Source of the DNA: Clostridium pasteurianum
GTDB lineage: Bacteria > Bacillota > Clostridia > Clostridiales > Clostridiaceae
NCBI RefSeq assembly: GCF_001705235.1
Contig: NZ_MCGV01000001.1
Location: forward strand, 2,108,001-2,172,000
Direction: 5' to 3'
Length of the DNA: 64,000 nt
Position numbers and translations under genes: made by a program. Below are positions 29,690 to 38,900 of the stretch, piece by piece. Below the pieces are notes generated by a model that had not been told where the DNA came from, did not search any database, and saw nothing but the letters and a program-made list of their open reading frames with translations. Numbering within the stretch: position 1 is the stretch's first letter; each line of letters opens with the position of its first letter.

Positions 29690-30907
29690 TTATACTAGCA
29701 TATCCTTTTTTGTGAACCAAATATGAGCTATTATATAACTTACAGCCCCTGTAATTAAATTAACAGCTATTCCGAGGCTAACTGAAATATCTGGATTTTT
29801 AATCTGATTTGCTAAATCTCCACTTAGTAAAAATCCTGGTGAAGAATAAGTATTTATTAAATATGGAGCTATCCTCCTAAAAGGCACATCTCCAGCTGCA
29901 CTTCCATCACCAGCCGTTACTTTTATAATGATAAAACTTATAATAACAGCAATAACTATTCCTGAAGTCATAGATAAAGTATTGCTATTTGCAATTACTG
30001 ATATTAACATGCAAATACTTGTAAAACATATTATAAAAAGTATTTGCAGTGCAAACATCTCAATAATAAACTTCCACTGAGGCATTACATAAGAACTTCC
30101 GAGAACAGCCTCAACATCGTGCCAGTTCCCTGCCAATACTTTACTTGCATTAAATTCATACCTGGTTCCAAGCGTCATAGGTGCATTAATTTTGCCGAAT
30201 CCCACCACAAATCCAAGTATTATAAGAGATATTAATTCCGAACAAGCTATGGCTATGACACTTGCAATAGATGATGCTGCAAATTTTGAAAACAGTATTT
30301 TACCCCTAGAAAAAGGCTTGGTTAAAAGCATTTTCATTGTAGGCGGCGCACACTCACCAGACACTACATCAAGAGATATTATACATATTATTACTGGCAA
30401 AATAATGAGCGAAATAACTGATATCATCTCATCAAACACGTCTATAGCCTTTTCATCATAATCGTTTGATACATCAGATATATTGTTTTTAAGCGCATAT
30501 TTTTTAGCTAAAATTTCCTCATTAACCTGTTCTATTTTTGTGTTATCTCCTGCTATATCCGAGGAGTTCTTCTTTTTTTCATCATCACTTATTTGCTTCT
30601 CTATTCTGTCCTTCCAGTTTAATTTTCCAAGATCCTCTGCACGGTATGACTTACGGATCTGTTCCTTATACTGTGCGATATTTTCCTTAATACTTTTTTG
30701 ACCATTAGCATCCTGATATGACATATAGCTCTTTAGTGCAGATATATTCTTTTCATTTTCAGTTATAGTTTGTGCTGGAGTTTTATGTGAAGCTTTATAT
30801 TGAACTATTGAAAATAAAAGTATAATAGCTATAAATACTATACTTACAACCAAAACTTTTCTTCTTTTAAATATTTTTTGAAGCTCATTTGTTATAAGTC
30901 TATACAA
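29690..30907 (-). CDS. ABC exporter permease (ABC-2 type), second of the operon
   Basis: 405 residues starting at TTG with GGAGGG upstream. The first helix (about 18-36), an extracytoplasmic Lys/Glu-rich region (about 45-160) and five or six C-terminal helices match the paralogues at 25313 and 30932. It ends in FTKKDMLV. It lies between the first permease and the adaptor; the short spacing implies one transcript. With its sister it likely forms a heterodimeric channel. Confidence 0.88.
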   Translation of the reverse strand: MYRLITNELQKIFKRRKVLVVSIVFIAIILLFSIVQYKASHKTPAQTITENEKNISALKSYMSYQDANGQKSIKENIAQYKEQIRKSYRAEDLGKLNWKDRIEKQISDDEKKKNSSDIAGDNTKIEQVNEEILAKKYALKNNISDVSNDYDEKAIDVFDEMISVISLIILPVIICIISLDVVSGECAPPTMKMLLTKPFSRGKILFSKFAASSIASVIAIACSELISLIILGFVVGFGKINAPMTLGTRYEFNASKVLAGNWHDVEAVLGSSYVMPQWKFIIEMFALQILFIICFTSICMLISVIANSNTLSMTSGIVIAVIISFIIIKVTAGDGSAAGDVPFRRIAPYLINTYSSPGFLLSGDLANQIKNPDISVSLGIAVNLITGAVSYIIAHIWFTKKDMLV

Positions 30908-30931
30908 TTTATTCCCTCCTCTCTTAAAAAA

Positions 30932-32146
30932 TTAGGCAAGTACATCTCTTTTAGAAAATACAAAAGCAGATATTCCAAAACATACTACTGTATAAACTAT
31001 AAATACACCTATTCCCATACTCACTGTTATCATAGGATTGTTTGCTCTTTTCGCCATAAGTCCTGATAAAATCAAATCCGTAGATGAATATGTCATAATA
31101 AGATATGGTGTTATTTTAGATAAAGCTTTTGGAATAGCTCCACTTAGCGTCATTATGCCTATTATTGACATAACAAGTCCTATCCCTACGCTTACTCCTA
31201 TAGTTACAGCAGAATTCTTTATGAGAGTAGAAATTAAAAAGCATATAGAAACACAACCTAATATAAATAGTAGATCCAATCCTGCCATATAAATTAAATA
31301 TTTTCCTGTAGATATAATATATGAAGATCCCAGTACCGGAGAAATTCCAGTCTCACCATTTGATAAAACTACAGATGGGTCATACTGATAGAGAGTTCCT
31401 ACTGTCATTACCTCTGAAAGATTAGGGAAACCATCCATAAACGATAAAACAAAATAAGTTATTATCTGAGGCACCATTACAAGAAATACATTTGCACCCA
31501 AAATTGCAATAAACTTTGAAAGTAATATTTTAAATCTAGATGCAGGCTTTGCTAATAGCATTTTAATAGTTACACTTGAATACTCAAAGCTCACTATATC
31601 TGAAGTTACTACTGCAATTATAATAAACAGCACAATGATTTGTACAAATGCTTTTGAATCTAGAAAACCCTCTAAAGCATTATCACCAGCTTTATTATAA
31701 ATATTAATATTATTATCAACATAGTATTGAGCCGTCATAACATCCATATTGGCTTTTTCAATATCTTCATTTTTTCCTTTGCCTTTAGCTTTCATAAGTG
31801 CATGCTTTTTATCCCTCAAATCCTTATTAAGTCTCATTTGCCAGTTTAAATCTTTTTCTGATTCTTGCTTTTGCAAATCCTTTATGTTTTTTTCATCTTC
31901 CTTAATAGATTGCTTTATCTTCTTTCGCTGATCAGCTTTAACACTTGCACTTTTGAGCTCACTTTTATAAGATTTTATCCCCGCTTTATACATTGCAATT
32001 CTCTGTTTAGGTTCACTGTATTTTTTTGAATTTGAGTACTGTAAAACAGAATATGCCATGAAAATAGCCAAAAATACTATAAAAGTTATCCAAAACTTTT
32101 TTCTTTTTATTATTTTATAAAGCTCATTACTTATTAGACCCCACAT
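30932..32146 (-). CDS. ABC exporter permease (ABC-2 type), first of the operon
   Basis: 404 residues. One N-terminal helix, a coiled-coil-like Lys/Glu-rich region (about 40-150), helices from about 160 onward and the terminal FSKRDVLA. It overlaps the ATPase by 20 nt, so translation is coupled. It differs more from the 25313 permease than from the 29690 one in the extracytoplasmic region only by eye; all three are clearly homologous in their C-terminal part. Confidence 0.88.
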   Translation of the reverse strand: MWGLISNELYKIIKRKKFWITFIVFLAIFMAYSVLQYSNSKKYSEPKQRIAMYKAGIKSYKSELKSASVKADQRKKIKQSIKEDEKNIKDLQKQESEKDLNWQMRLNKDLRDKKHALMKAKGKGKNEDIEKANMDVMTAQYYVDNNINIYNKAGDNALEGFLDSKAFVQIIVLFIIIAVVTSDIVSFEYSSVTIKMLLAKPASRFKILLSKFIAILGANVFLVMVPQIITYFVLSFMDGFPNLSEVMTVGTLYQYDPSVVLSNGETGISPVLGSSYIISTGKYLIYMAGLDLLFILGCVSICFLISTLIKNSAVTIGVSVGIGLVMSIIGIMTLSGAIPKALSKITPYLIMTYSSTDLILSGLMAKRANNPMITVSMGIGVFIVYTVVCFGISAFVFSKRDVLA

Positions 32147-33065
32147 CTTTCTCCTCCCCTCCTTCTACTATTTGCATAAACCTATCCTCAAGGGTTTTAT
32201 GTTCTTTATAAAATTCAATGACTTCAACATTTTGCTTCATAAGTTCTTCTATTACCTTAGGAGAAGTTCCAAAATCTATTTCTACTGAAACACTATTTTC
32301 ATTCTTTTCTACATCATATACAAATGGCAACTTCGATAAAATTTCAATGGCTAAATCTATATTACTTGTAACTATATCAAACTTTTCCTTGCTGCCCTTG
32401 CCTGCACTTTCTTTTGTACTTTCTACTGATTTTATTTCCCCACCATTTATAAAAGCAACAGTATCACAGACCTGCTGTATTTCAGCAAGTATATGCGACG
32501 AAATAAAAACAGCAGACTTATTTTCATGAGCCATTTGTCTTATTATCCTTCTAAAATCCATAATTCCAACAGGATCAAGACCATTTGTAGGCTCATCAAG
32601 TATTAAAAGCTTAGGTTTTACTAAAAGAGCCTGACCAAGCCCAAGTCTCTGCTTCATTCCAAGAGAATATTTTTTTACTTTGTCATTAATTCTATCCTTA
32701 AGTCCAATTATATCCGCAACTTCATCTATTCTCTCTTTTGTTACATTTCCATACATCTTTGCATACTGAATAAGATTTTCCCTTCCAGTGAGAAAACCAT
32801 ACATATCAGGATTTTCAACTATGCATCCAACATTGCTAAGAGCCTTTTCCTTCTCAGTTTGAATATCATGTCCCATTATTTTTATACTTCCTGAATTCGG
32901 TTTAATAAGTCCAACCAGCATTCTTATCGTTGTTGTCTTACCTGCACCATTAGGTCCCAAGAATCCAAAAATTTGTCCTTCATCTACAGAAAAACTCATT
33001 CCTCTTATTATCTCTCTTTTGCCTAAGCGCTTTTTTACGTCTTTAACTTCAAGGACTACTGCCAT
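32127..33065 (-). CDS. ABC exporter ATPase, BcrA-type
   Basis: 312 residues, close paralogue of the ATPase at 24370. Walker A GPNGAGKT, signature YSLGMKQRLGLG, Walker B LLILDEPTNGLDP and SSHILAE are all present. A C-terminal accessory segment (about 225-312) ends in EDRFMQIVEGG, like EDRYMELVNGG in the paralogue. First gene of the four-gene operon ATPase-permease-permease-adaptor. GGAGGG precedes the start. It suggests duplication of a locus. Confidence 0.93.
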   Translation of the reverse strand: MAVVLEVKDVKKRLGKREIIRGMSFSVDEGQIFGFLGPNGAGKTTTIRMLVGLIKPNSGSIKIMGHDIQTEKEKALSNVGCIVENPDMYGFLTGRENLIQYAKMYGNVTKERIDEVADIIGLKDRINDKVKKYSLGMKQRLGLGQALLVKPKLLILDEPTNGLDPVGIMDFRRIIRQMAHENKSAVFISSHILAEIQQVCDTVAFINGGEIKSVESTKESAGKGSKEKFDIVTSNIDLAIEILSKLPFVYDVEKNENSVSVEIDFGTSPKVIEELMKQNVEVIEFYKEHKTLEDRFMQIVEGGEEKDVGSNK

Positions 33066-33214
33066 ATTTTACCCTCCTTATTTGTATTTATATAAAACTA
33101 TAGCTTTCATGCATGTAGTTTCATTCAAGACTTTTTACGGTACATTAAAATAATATATTAAAAACTTAAAATAATACTTATGTAATTCTTAAATTTTCCT
33201 TAATTTACAGCAAA

Positions 33215-33251
33215 GTCGCCTTTGTTATATATATAATATAACAAAGGCGAC
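33215..33251 (-). terminator. Hairpin after the YtrABC-like operon
   Basis: 16-bp perfect stem GTCGCCTTTGTTATAT with 33236-33251, 5-nt loop. T-run weak on both sides. Confidence 0.65.
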
Positions 33252-33282
33252 AATTTTACAATAACTATTTAGTGAAATTTTC

Positions 33283-34251
33283 CTATTTAATTATTCTGAC
33301 AGAACCATATATTGATAATCCTGCAATTGCTATTGATGTGACTATATACAATAAGATCTTGCTCTGATTAGGATATTGAAAAATTATAGTCATTGCCATC
33401 ATTGTAATGACTATAACAAAAATTATCCTTAAAACATATGTAAATGGTTTATACATACTTAAATTATACTTATTTTCTAATGGAATATTTTCAAAAATCT
33501 TAACCATGATAAAGAAAACTAGCATTGAGAAAGTAATTAACACTAAAATTCTTACAATAGGTTTCAAGGTCATATTATTCATATTATTATAATAGGCAAC
33601 CATATAAACTTCATGTGAATAGCTAAATTTAATGCCATACAAATTCAAAAATTCTCTCAAAAGCTCTTCTCCATTTTTCCATAAAAATAATAGAATGACA
33701 CTTGTAATCACACCCGCTATATTATTTCCATGAAGTGATTGAATAAACATAATAAATGTAATGATAAATATACACGTTAATACATTTAACACCATCCACT
33801 CTAGCATAAATCTATATCTATTAATTGAATTCAAAATACTATAATTTATAAAATATATGCCAAATATAAAGCAGTAGTCTATAATCAAAGGAATAACTAC
33901 TGAAATAGCTGCCATAATCCACTTACTTTCTATTATTTGTTTCCTAGTATATGACATAGAAATAAGTCTCTCACGGCCTCCATTTAAATAATCTGCAGCC
34001 ATGATAATAAACACTGAGAAAAATACCACCGCTATAATAATTAAAGTCATTTTTTCGCCAAAATAATTCTGTATATGAAAGTGTGGATCTAAGGCAAACT
34101 TTTTCATATTTTTATTATTTGAACTTATAAAGAAATTAATCTGGCTCAAATAACTTGCAAAAATTTGAGAAGATGAAATTATTAATAAAAAAATATTTAT
34201 CAAAATAAGCCATCTTACATAAACCCATTCTTTTTTGAGTAAATTTTTCAT
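33283..34251 (-). CDS. ABC exporter membrane subunit, last gene of the YtrA-type operon
   Basis: About 322 residues starting MKNLLKKEWVYVRW; the ATG at 34251 has GGGGTGA 5 bp upstream and is better than the in-frame ATG at 34269. Helices are predicted near 15-35, 80-100, 120-145, 155-180, 185-205, 240-262, 275-297 and 300-318. The N-terminal basic-aromatic motif before the first helix recalls its partner at 34253. It is a membrane component of an exporter with the ATPase at 35268, not a recognised fold otherwise. Confidence 0.78.
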   Translation of the reverse strand: MKNLLKKEWVYVRWLILINIFLLIISSSQIFASYLSQINFFISSNNKNMKKFALDPHFHIQNYFGEKMTLIIIAVVFFSVFIIMAADYLNGGRERLISMSYTRKQIIESKWIMAAISVVIPLIIDYCFIFGIYFINYSILNSINRYRFMLEWMVLNVLTCIFIITFIMFIQSLHGNNIAGVITSVILLFLWKNGEELLREFLNLYGIKFSYSHEVYMVAYYNNMNNMTLKPIVRILVLITFSMLVFFIMVKIFENIPLENKYNLSMYKPFTYVLRIIFVIVITMMAMTIIFQYPNQSKILLYIVTSIAIAGLSIYGSVRIIK

Positions 34252-34252
34252 A

Positions 34253-35287
34253 TTATTCACCCCATCCATATCTGCTTAATTTTATAAACTTATCAATACA
34301 CCCATAGGCAAAATAGCATGCTATTATAAAAATCATATTTAATATAAAAATATACATCACAATATCATAACCTATTAATCTTGACATTCCATCTGCCGCA
34401 AAAAATCCTATAAATATTGAAGAAAATATTCTAAATACTATTTCCTTTTTAATCGTTGTTTTAAACATTACGTTTTCATTTATATCTAATTTTTTAATTA
34501 TATGAATAAGAATAATTCCCACTATAATTAAAAATATTATAAGTTTTATAATATTAGGCACTATTTCTTCTGAAAGCAAATAGACTTTACCTCCGATACT
34601 TTGGGTTCTTGCATGTATTTTAAAATAATTTAATATGTACAGATTATCTATAAATTTATCTGCCGTATTAGCTGCACCTTCTCCAAATTTTTTAACAGTT
34701 ACAGCATCTATAATAATCTCTATAGAAGATGGAAATTTGATTACAGACACACCTAAAAGTGCAGCAAAAGCGCCATTTTTACATAAACACTGTATACCTA
34801 TTAAAATAATGTATTCTATAGAAAGCACCAAAAAAGTTATAATAAAAAAGCCAATGATATATTTTAATTTAATAATCCTCTCTAAATACATGTAATTACC
34901 AAAAAAGGTAATAGAATTTATTAAAACTCCCACAATGCCAGCAATAAATATAATTCCTATTCCAACTATAACCTTTGCAAACATTCTTTCGTTTTTATTA
35001 AAGGGCATATAATTTAAAAGATTTTTTACTGAGCCCAATCTATCACGGCTAATAATAAAATATGACATAATTATAATTACAAGTACAAAAGCATATATTT
35101 GTGAATTGCAGTCAAAACCAAAAAATATTTGTATTCCCTCATAGTAATTTCCACGATATTTTTTTGCATAATCTACTATACTACTCATCTTTAAAGCCTT
35201 TATGTTTAATAGAGTAAGTGGCAAAATAAACCACCATATATTTTTCCACTCCTTATATAAAAGAGCCTTATTTAAGTATTTCTTCAT
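34253..35287 (-). CDS. ABC exporter membrane subunit
   Basis: About 344 residues starting MKKYLNKALLYKEWKNIWW; GACAGGAG sits directly upstream of the ATG at 35287, and this start overlaps the ATPase end by 20 nt. About eight hydrophobic segments. Layout and context fit the permeases of the Ytr type. The stop is one base from the next start, so the two permeases are co-translated. Confidence 0.8.
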   Translation of the reverse strand: MKKYLNKALLYKEWKNIWWFILPLTLLNIKALKMSSIVDYAKKYRGNYYEGIQIFFGFDCNSQIYAFVLVIIIMSYFIISRDRLGSVKNLLNYMPFNKNERMFAKVIVGIGIIFIAGIVGVLINSITFFGNYMYLERIIKLKYIIGFFIITFLVLSIEYIILIGIQCLCKNGAFAALLGVSVIKFPSSIEIIIDAVTVKKFGEGAANTADKFIDNLYILNYFKIHARTQSIGGKVYLLSEEIVPNIIKLIIFLIIVGIILIHIIKKLDINENVMFKTTIKKEIVFRIFSSIFIGFFAADGMSRLIGYDIVMYIFILNMIFIIACYFAYGCIDKFIKLSRYGWGE

Positions 35288-36164
35288 ACTCCTGTCCACC
35301 TCCCACAGAATATATGAACATGTCCTCAAGGCTCATGCCTATTTCCTCTTTAAAAGAAATTTCACTTTCATCAAGCCTTTTTATAAAGTTATCATCGTAT
35401 TTATCAGTTATTATATTATATACACGCCCAACTTTTTCAACCTTAATCACATTACCCCATTTACTCATGCTTTCTGGAGCTTTATCCTTAAATACAACCT
35501 GAATTTTTCTTATAGTTTTTTTCATCTCTTCTACAGAGTTCTTATATTTCATTTCACCATCAATAAGTATTCCAACACTGTCGCACATTCTTTCAAGATT
35601 ATTTAAATTGTGAGAAGATATAAATACCGTAGTTCCCCTGCTTGCAACCTCATCTAAAATAATATTTATAGACTGCTTTTTAGCTATAGGATCTAACCCC
35701 CCTGTAGGTTCATCAAGCACAAGTACTTCTGGCATTATACTTAAGTTCAACATTAGCGCTAATTTCATCTTCATACCCTTTGAAAGTTTTTTCACAGAAG
35801 TATTTATAGGAATTTTAAAGACTTTATTCAATGAGTTAAATCTATCCATATCAAAGCTTTCATATGTAATTTTATAGAATTTAATTAAATTTTTAATATC
35901 AAAATAAATAAAATAATCATTTTGATCTGCAACATATCCTATATGCTTTTTTACATCAACATTTTCAAATACATTCTGTCCTAAAATAGTTATTTGTCCG
36001 CTATTAACCTTATATATACCTGTAAGACATTTTATAAGTGTTGTTTTCCCCGCTCCATTCGGTCCTATTAATCCAAAAATATTGCCTTTTTGAACTTCAA
36101 TATTTATATTTTTAAGTATTTCCTTATTTCCAATTTTTTTACTTACATTTTTTATGCTTACCAC
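35268..36164 (-). CDS. ABC exporter ATPase, YtrB-type
   Basis: 298 residues. Walker A GPNGAGKT (37-44), a degenerate signature LSKGMKMKLAL, Walker B VLVLDEPTGGLDP and SSHNLNN. The altered signature (KGM for GGQ) is normal for YtrB/EcfA-like exporters. The C-terminal 80 residues form an accessory domain. It is the second gene of the operon led by the GntR regulator 11 bp upstream. Confidence 0.9.
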   Translation of the reverse strand: MVSIKNVSKKIGNKEILKNINIEVQKGNIFGLIGPNGAGKTTLIKCLTGIYKVNSGQITILGQNVFENVDVKKHIGYVADQNDYFIYFDIKNLIKFYKITYESFDMDRFNSLNKVFKIPINTSVKKLSKGMKMKLALMLNLSIMPEVLVLDEPTGGLDPIAKKQSINIILDEVASRGTTVFISSHNLNNLERMCDSVGILIDGEMKYKNSVEEMKKTIRKIQVVFKDKAPESMSKWGNVIKVEKVGRVYNIITDKYDDNFIKRLDESEISFKEEIGMSLEDMFIYSVGGGQEYEEILK

Positions 36165-36175
36165 ACTATCTCCTC

Positions 36176-36568
36176 CTAATCATTTTTATTAAGCTTATCT
36201 ATATCTTCATAAGTATTCTCAACTATTTTTAATATTTTTTTCTTTGAAATTCCCATATACTTCGCTTCTACTATTATTTTCTTTATATTACCTTTTAAGC
36301 TCTCAAGTCTTTCCTTTTCCATGACGGGTTTATAATCCACAGTTACATAAGTACCTCTTCCTCTTATTGTTTCAATTACATTTTGTCTTTCAAGCTCACT
36401 ATAAGCCCTACTTATTGTATTGGGATTGGCAGTTATAATACTTGCCATTTCCCTAACCGAAGGTAACTTATCTCCACCCTGTAATATTCCTTTTATAACC
36501 TGTTCTTTAATTTCATCCACAATCTGCTGATATATCGGAATGCTGCTTTTGTTATCTATATTAATCAA
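36176..36568 (-). CDS. GntR-family regulator, YtrA subfamily
   Basis: 130 residues. The N-terminal winged helix SIPIYQQIVDEIKEQVIKGI, then LPSVREMASIITANPNTISRAYSELE and IETIRGRGTYV match GntR. The short C-terminal tail of about 55 residues, lacking an effector domain of the FadR/HutC kind, defines the YtrA subfamily. These sense cell-wall antibiotics or membrane stress and repress the exporter genes they precede. It lies first in the operon, and a palindrome overlaps the start of its transcript, in line with autorepression. Confidence 0.93.
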   Translation of the reverse strand: MINIDNKSSIPIYQQIVDEIKEQVIKGILQGGDKLPSVREMASIITANPNTISRAYSELERQNVIETIRGRGTYVTVDYKPVMEKERLESLKGNIKKIIVEAKYMGISKKKILKIVENTYEDIDKLNKND

Positions 36569-36590
36569 TCTTTCACCTTCTTACTGTGTT

Positions 36591-36617
36591 AAGTGTATTA
36601 ATTCAATTAGTACACTT
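36591..36617. promoter_or_regulatory. YtrA-type operator
   Basis: AAGTGTATTAATT, one central base, then AATTAGTACACTT: a 27-bp near-perfect palindrome with GTGTA/TACAC ends as described for YtrA-type sites. It starts just beyond the -10 box and covers the expected transcription start. Confidence 0.82.
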
Positions 36618-36619
36618 AT

Positions 36620-36648
36620 AATATAAATTAATTTTCTACATATGTCAA
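36620..36648 (-). promoter_or_regulatory. Promoter of the GntR-led operon
   Basis: TTGACA (36643-36648) and TATATT (36620-36625) on the minus strand with a 17-bp spacer. Confidence 0.85.
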
Positions 36649-36765
36649 CGGTATTTTAAATCTTTTCGTATTTTACATGGTAACAACGATACCCATCCAT
36701 GAATATTATATTATGAACCACTACTAATGGATTATCTTCCTATGGATAACCCTAAGGGAGGTCAT

Positions 36766-37371
36766 ATGAATATAGTTGAAATATTAGCTTTTGCTATAAT
36801 AATAAATGTAGATAATTTCATCGTTGGAATTGCTTATGGAATAAGAAAATTAAAGATAAATCTTTTTATAAATATAATTATAGGACTAATGTCTTTCTTT
36901 GTTACACTATTTTCCATGGCTGTTGGAAAGTTTGCATGCCGCTTCCTACCTAAATATGTATCAAATATACTTGGAAGTTGTATACTTCTAATAATGGGTT
37001 TGTACTATATACTAGGTTTCTTTATAAGAAAATCTAAAGGTAAAAAAAAGTCCTCTAATAAAAATAATAACAGCTTATTAGAAAACCCTGAAAGAGCAGA
37101 CGTTGATAATTCCGGAAACATTGATATTAAAGAATCTATAACTTTAGGATTTGCACTCTCACTAAATAATGTAGGTATTGGCATCGGCGCTAGTATCGCA
37201 GGAATTAACATATACGAAGCCTCAATTTCGATTTTTATCTTCAGTATAATTTCAATCCCCATTGGATATTTCCTGGGAAGTAAATATTTTTCTAAGTTAT
37301 TTGGCGATTATGGAGAACTTATATCAGGTATAATAATACTTATATTGGCACTTTATCAGATGTTTTTGTAG
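36766..37371 (+). CDS. ytaF: Sporulation membrane protein YtaF (MntP family)
   Basis: About 201 residues starting at ATG 36766 with GGGAGGTC just upstream; a longer frame from 36727 has no such site. Six helices in two sets of three, with NVDNFIVGIAYGIRK in the first and SLNNVGIGIGASIAG in the second: the repeated D/N-bearing motif of the MntP/LysE-like cation exporters. A Lys/Asn-rich cytoplasmic loop joins them. YtaF is expressed in sporulation in Bacillus; a manganese or other divalent-cation role is inferred from MntP. Its stop is four bases from a palindromic element. Confidence 0.87.
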   Translation: MNIVEILAFAIIINVDNFIVGIAYGIRKLKINLFINIIIGLMSFFVTLFSMAVGKFACRFLPKYVSNILGSCILLIMGLYYILGFFIRKSKGKKKSSNKNNNSLLENPERADVDNSGNIDIKESITLGFALSLNNVGIGIGASIAGINIYEASISIFIFSIISIPIGYFLGSKYFSKLFGDYGELISGIIILILALYQMFL

Positions 37372-37374
37372 ATA

Positions 37375-37550
37375 AGGTGAAGTAACAATGCTGAATGAAC
37401 ATTAAAAAAATTTAATAAATCTAAGGTAAAAAAATTATAAAATCCTAATGCATTTCAATAACTCCCTATCGGTCAAACAAATTGAAATATCTAAGTATTT
37501 TATGATTTTTTTACCAAGATTTATTAGAATTCTTTTAAATCGTTCTTTCA
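37375..37550. repeat. Palindromic intergenic element, copy 3 (inverted)
   Basis: It fills the gap between two convergent genes. The apical loop is the complement of the loop in copies 1, 2 and 5, so the element is in the other orientation. Arms are CTGAATGAAC... on the left and ...GTTCTTTCAG on the right. Confidence 0.78.
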
Positions 37551-37559
37551 GTAAACAAA

Positions 37560-38492
37560 TTATCCACCCAATCTCGTAAGTACTAGTGCACCTTTGCTAT
37601 TAAAAGGATTGTCATTTCCCATTATCAGCATTACAAGATTATGATATATTTTAAAATTATGTTTTGAAATTAGATAATTGCATATTTCTAAATTATAAGT
37701 GTTACAGTCAATTAATATATTTTTATAGCCAATATCTTTAGCATAATTTGCGCAAGCCACTACAATAGAATCTATAGCCATTTTATAATTTATGCTGCTA
37801 TCTATAACGGCTAATCTTATCTGTAAATTTTTATCAGCTTCTTCTCTAATAGATTTTGTATGGCATATTGCAATTCCATGAACAGTATTATTAACTTTTA
37901 ATTCAAAAGCAATTCCAAAATCTTTATTTTTTATAAGGTAAAGTTCGGAAGTTGAATCAAAACCCTTAAATACTTTACCAGATATAGTTTTTAAGTTGTT
38001 TTTTAAATTTAAATAATCAATATCGCTTTTTATATTTACTTCATTTACACTATAACCATTTAAAATAGGTGAAAAATCTAAATTATCAAAACCTTTTTTT
38101 AAACTTAGTGTTAGCTTAAGTGGAGTAAAACCCATGTTCATGTAAAAGCCAACATTATAGCTTGATTCTGGCATAGTGATAAGCCCTATGGTGGATACTT
38201 TGTAGTCTTCCTTTAGCATTTTTATTGTGTGTTCTATTAAAGCTTTTCCAATGCCTTTCTTTTGATAGTCTGGATGAACACCAAATGGCCCAAACCACCC
38301 AAAAGTTCCCCAAAGGTGAATAAAATTGTAACCAACAATCTTGTTATCTAACTCGCAAACAATACTAGCATTATTGCTTGATTCAATATATCCTTCAATT
38401 CCATTAGTTCTTCTTTTGGCTTCAGCTTTAAAGCACAACTTGTCTATTTCTTTTATTTGTTCAATATCTTTAAATTTCATACTTCTTATCAT
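37560..38492 (-). CDS. GNAT acetyltransferase with two domains
   Basis: 310 residues. The N-terminal domain (1-135) is a full GNAT: MIRSMKFKDIEQIKEIDKLC, then FGPFGVHPDYQKKGIGKALIEH containing the acetyl-CoA-binding Q/RxxGxG motif. The C-terminal domain (about 145-310) looks like a second GNAT half with lower conservation. The acceptor is unknown. It is 12 bp from a YciI-like gene and shares its transcript. Confidence 0.82.
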   Translation of the reverse strand: MIRSMKFKDIEQIKEIDKLCFKAEAKRRTNGIEGYIESSNNASIVCELDNKIVGYNFIHLWGTFGWFGPFGVHPDYQKKGIGKALIEHTIKMLKEDYKVSTIGLITMPESSYNVGFYMNMGFTPLKLTLSLKKGFDNLDFSPILNGYSVNEVNIKSDIDYLNLKNNLKTISGKVFKGFDSTSELYLIKNKDFGIAFELKVNNTVHGIAICHTKSIREEADKNLQIRLAVIDSSINYKMAIDSIVVACANYAKDIGYKNILIDCNTYNLEICNYLISKHNFKIYHNLVMLIMGNDNPFNSKGALVLTRLGG

Positions 38493-38503
38493 ATTAAAGT
38501 CTC

Positions 38504-38788
38504 CTATATAAACTTTTCAAAGCCATTTGCATAATTAGTTGGTACAAATTCAATTATTTCATATCCAGCTATGCCATTTTTATAAAAGGGATCTTCTAAA
38601 ATTATAGAGTTTACTTTGGATTTATTTTTAGCTTTGCAGATTATTATGCCACCAGTTCTTGGCTCTTGCCTTCCAGAACATACAAATTTATTTTGTGCGT
38701 AGTATTTATTTAAAAATGTTATATGTGCATCTAAATTTTTCATAACCTCTTCAATTGATTTTTTATATTTTAAAATTATTACAAACAT
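38504..38788 (-). CDS. YciI-like protein
   Basis: About 94 residues from the ATG at 38788, which has GGAGAG 7 bp upstream; 12 extra residues from 38824 lack a site. MFVIILKYKKSIEEV opens a ferredoxin-like alpha/beta fold, followed by HITFLNKYY and FVCSGRQEPRTGGIIICKA. The pattern of a His and the late D-PF-Y (LEDPFYKNGIAGYEIIEF) fits YCII-type proteins, small dimeric enzymes or hydrolases of unknown role. It shares a short unit with the GNAT gene. Confidence 0.78.
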   Translation of the reverse strand: MFVIILKYKKSIEEVMKNLDAHITFLNKYYAQNKFVCSGRQEPRTGGIIICKAKNKSKVNSIILEDPFYKNGIAGYEIIEFVPTNYANGFEKFI

Positions 38789-38873
38789 CGACTGTCTCTC
38801 CTTTATAATAAATTTATGGTACAATTATAGTGTAAAATACACGAATATCTAATTCAATAATGGAAATTTCATA

Positions 38874-38887
38874 TTGTACTAGTACAA
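38874..38887. promoter_or_regulatory. Palindrome between divergent YciI and MocR genes
   Basis: TTGTACTAGTACAA is a perfect 14-bp palindrome 13 bp before the regulator start, and GTACAA occurs again at 38818-38823. Candidate binding site for the MocR-type regulator. Confidence 0.55.
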
Positions 38888-38900
38888 AAGGAGAAAGTAT

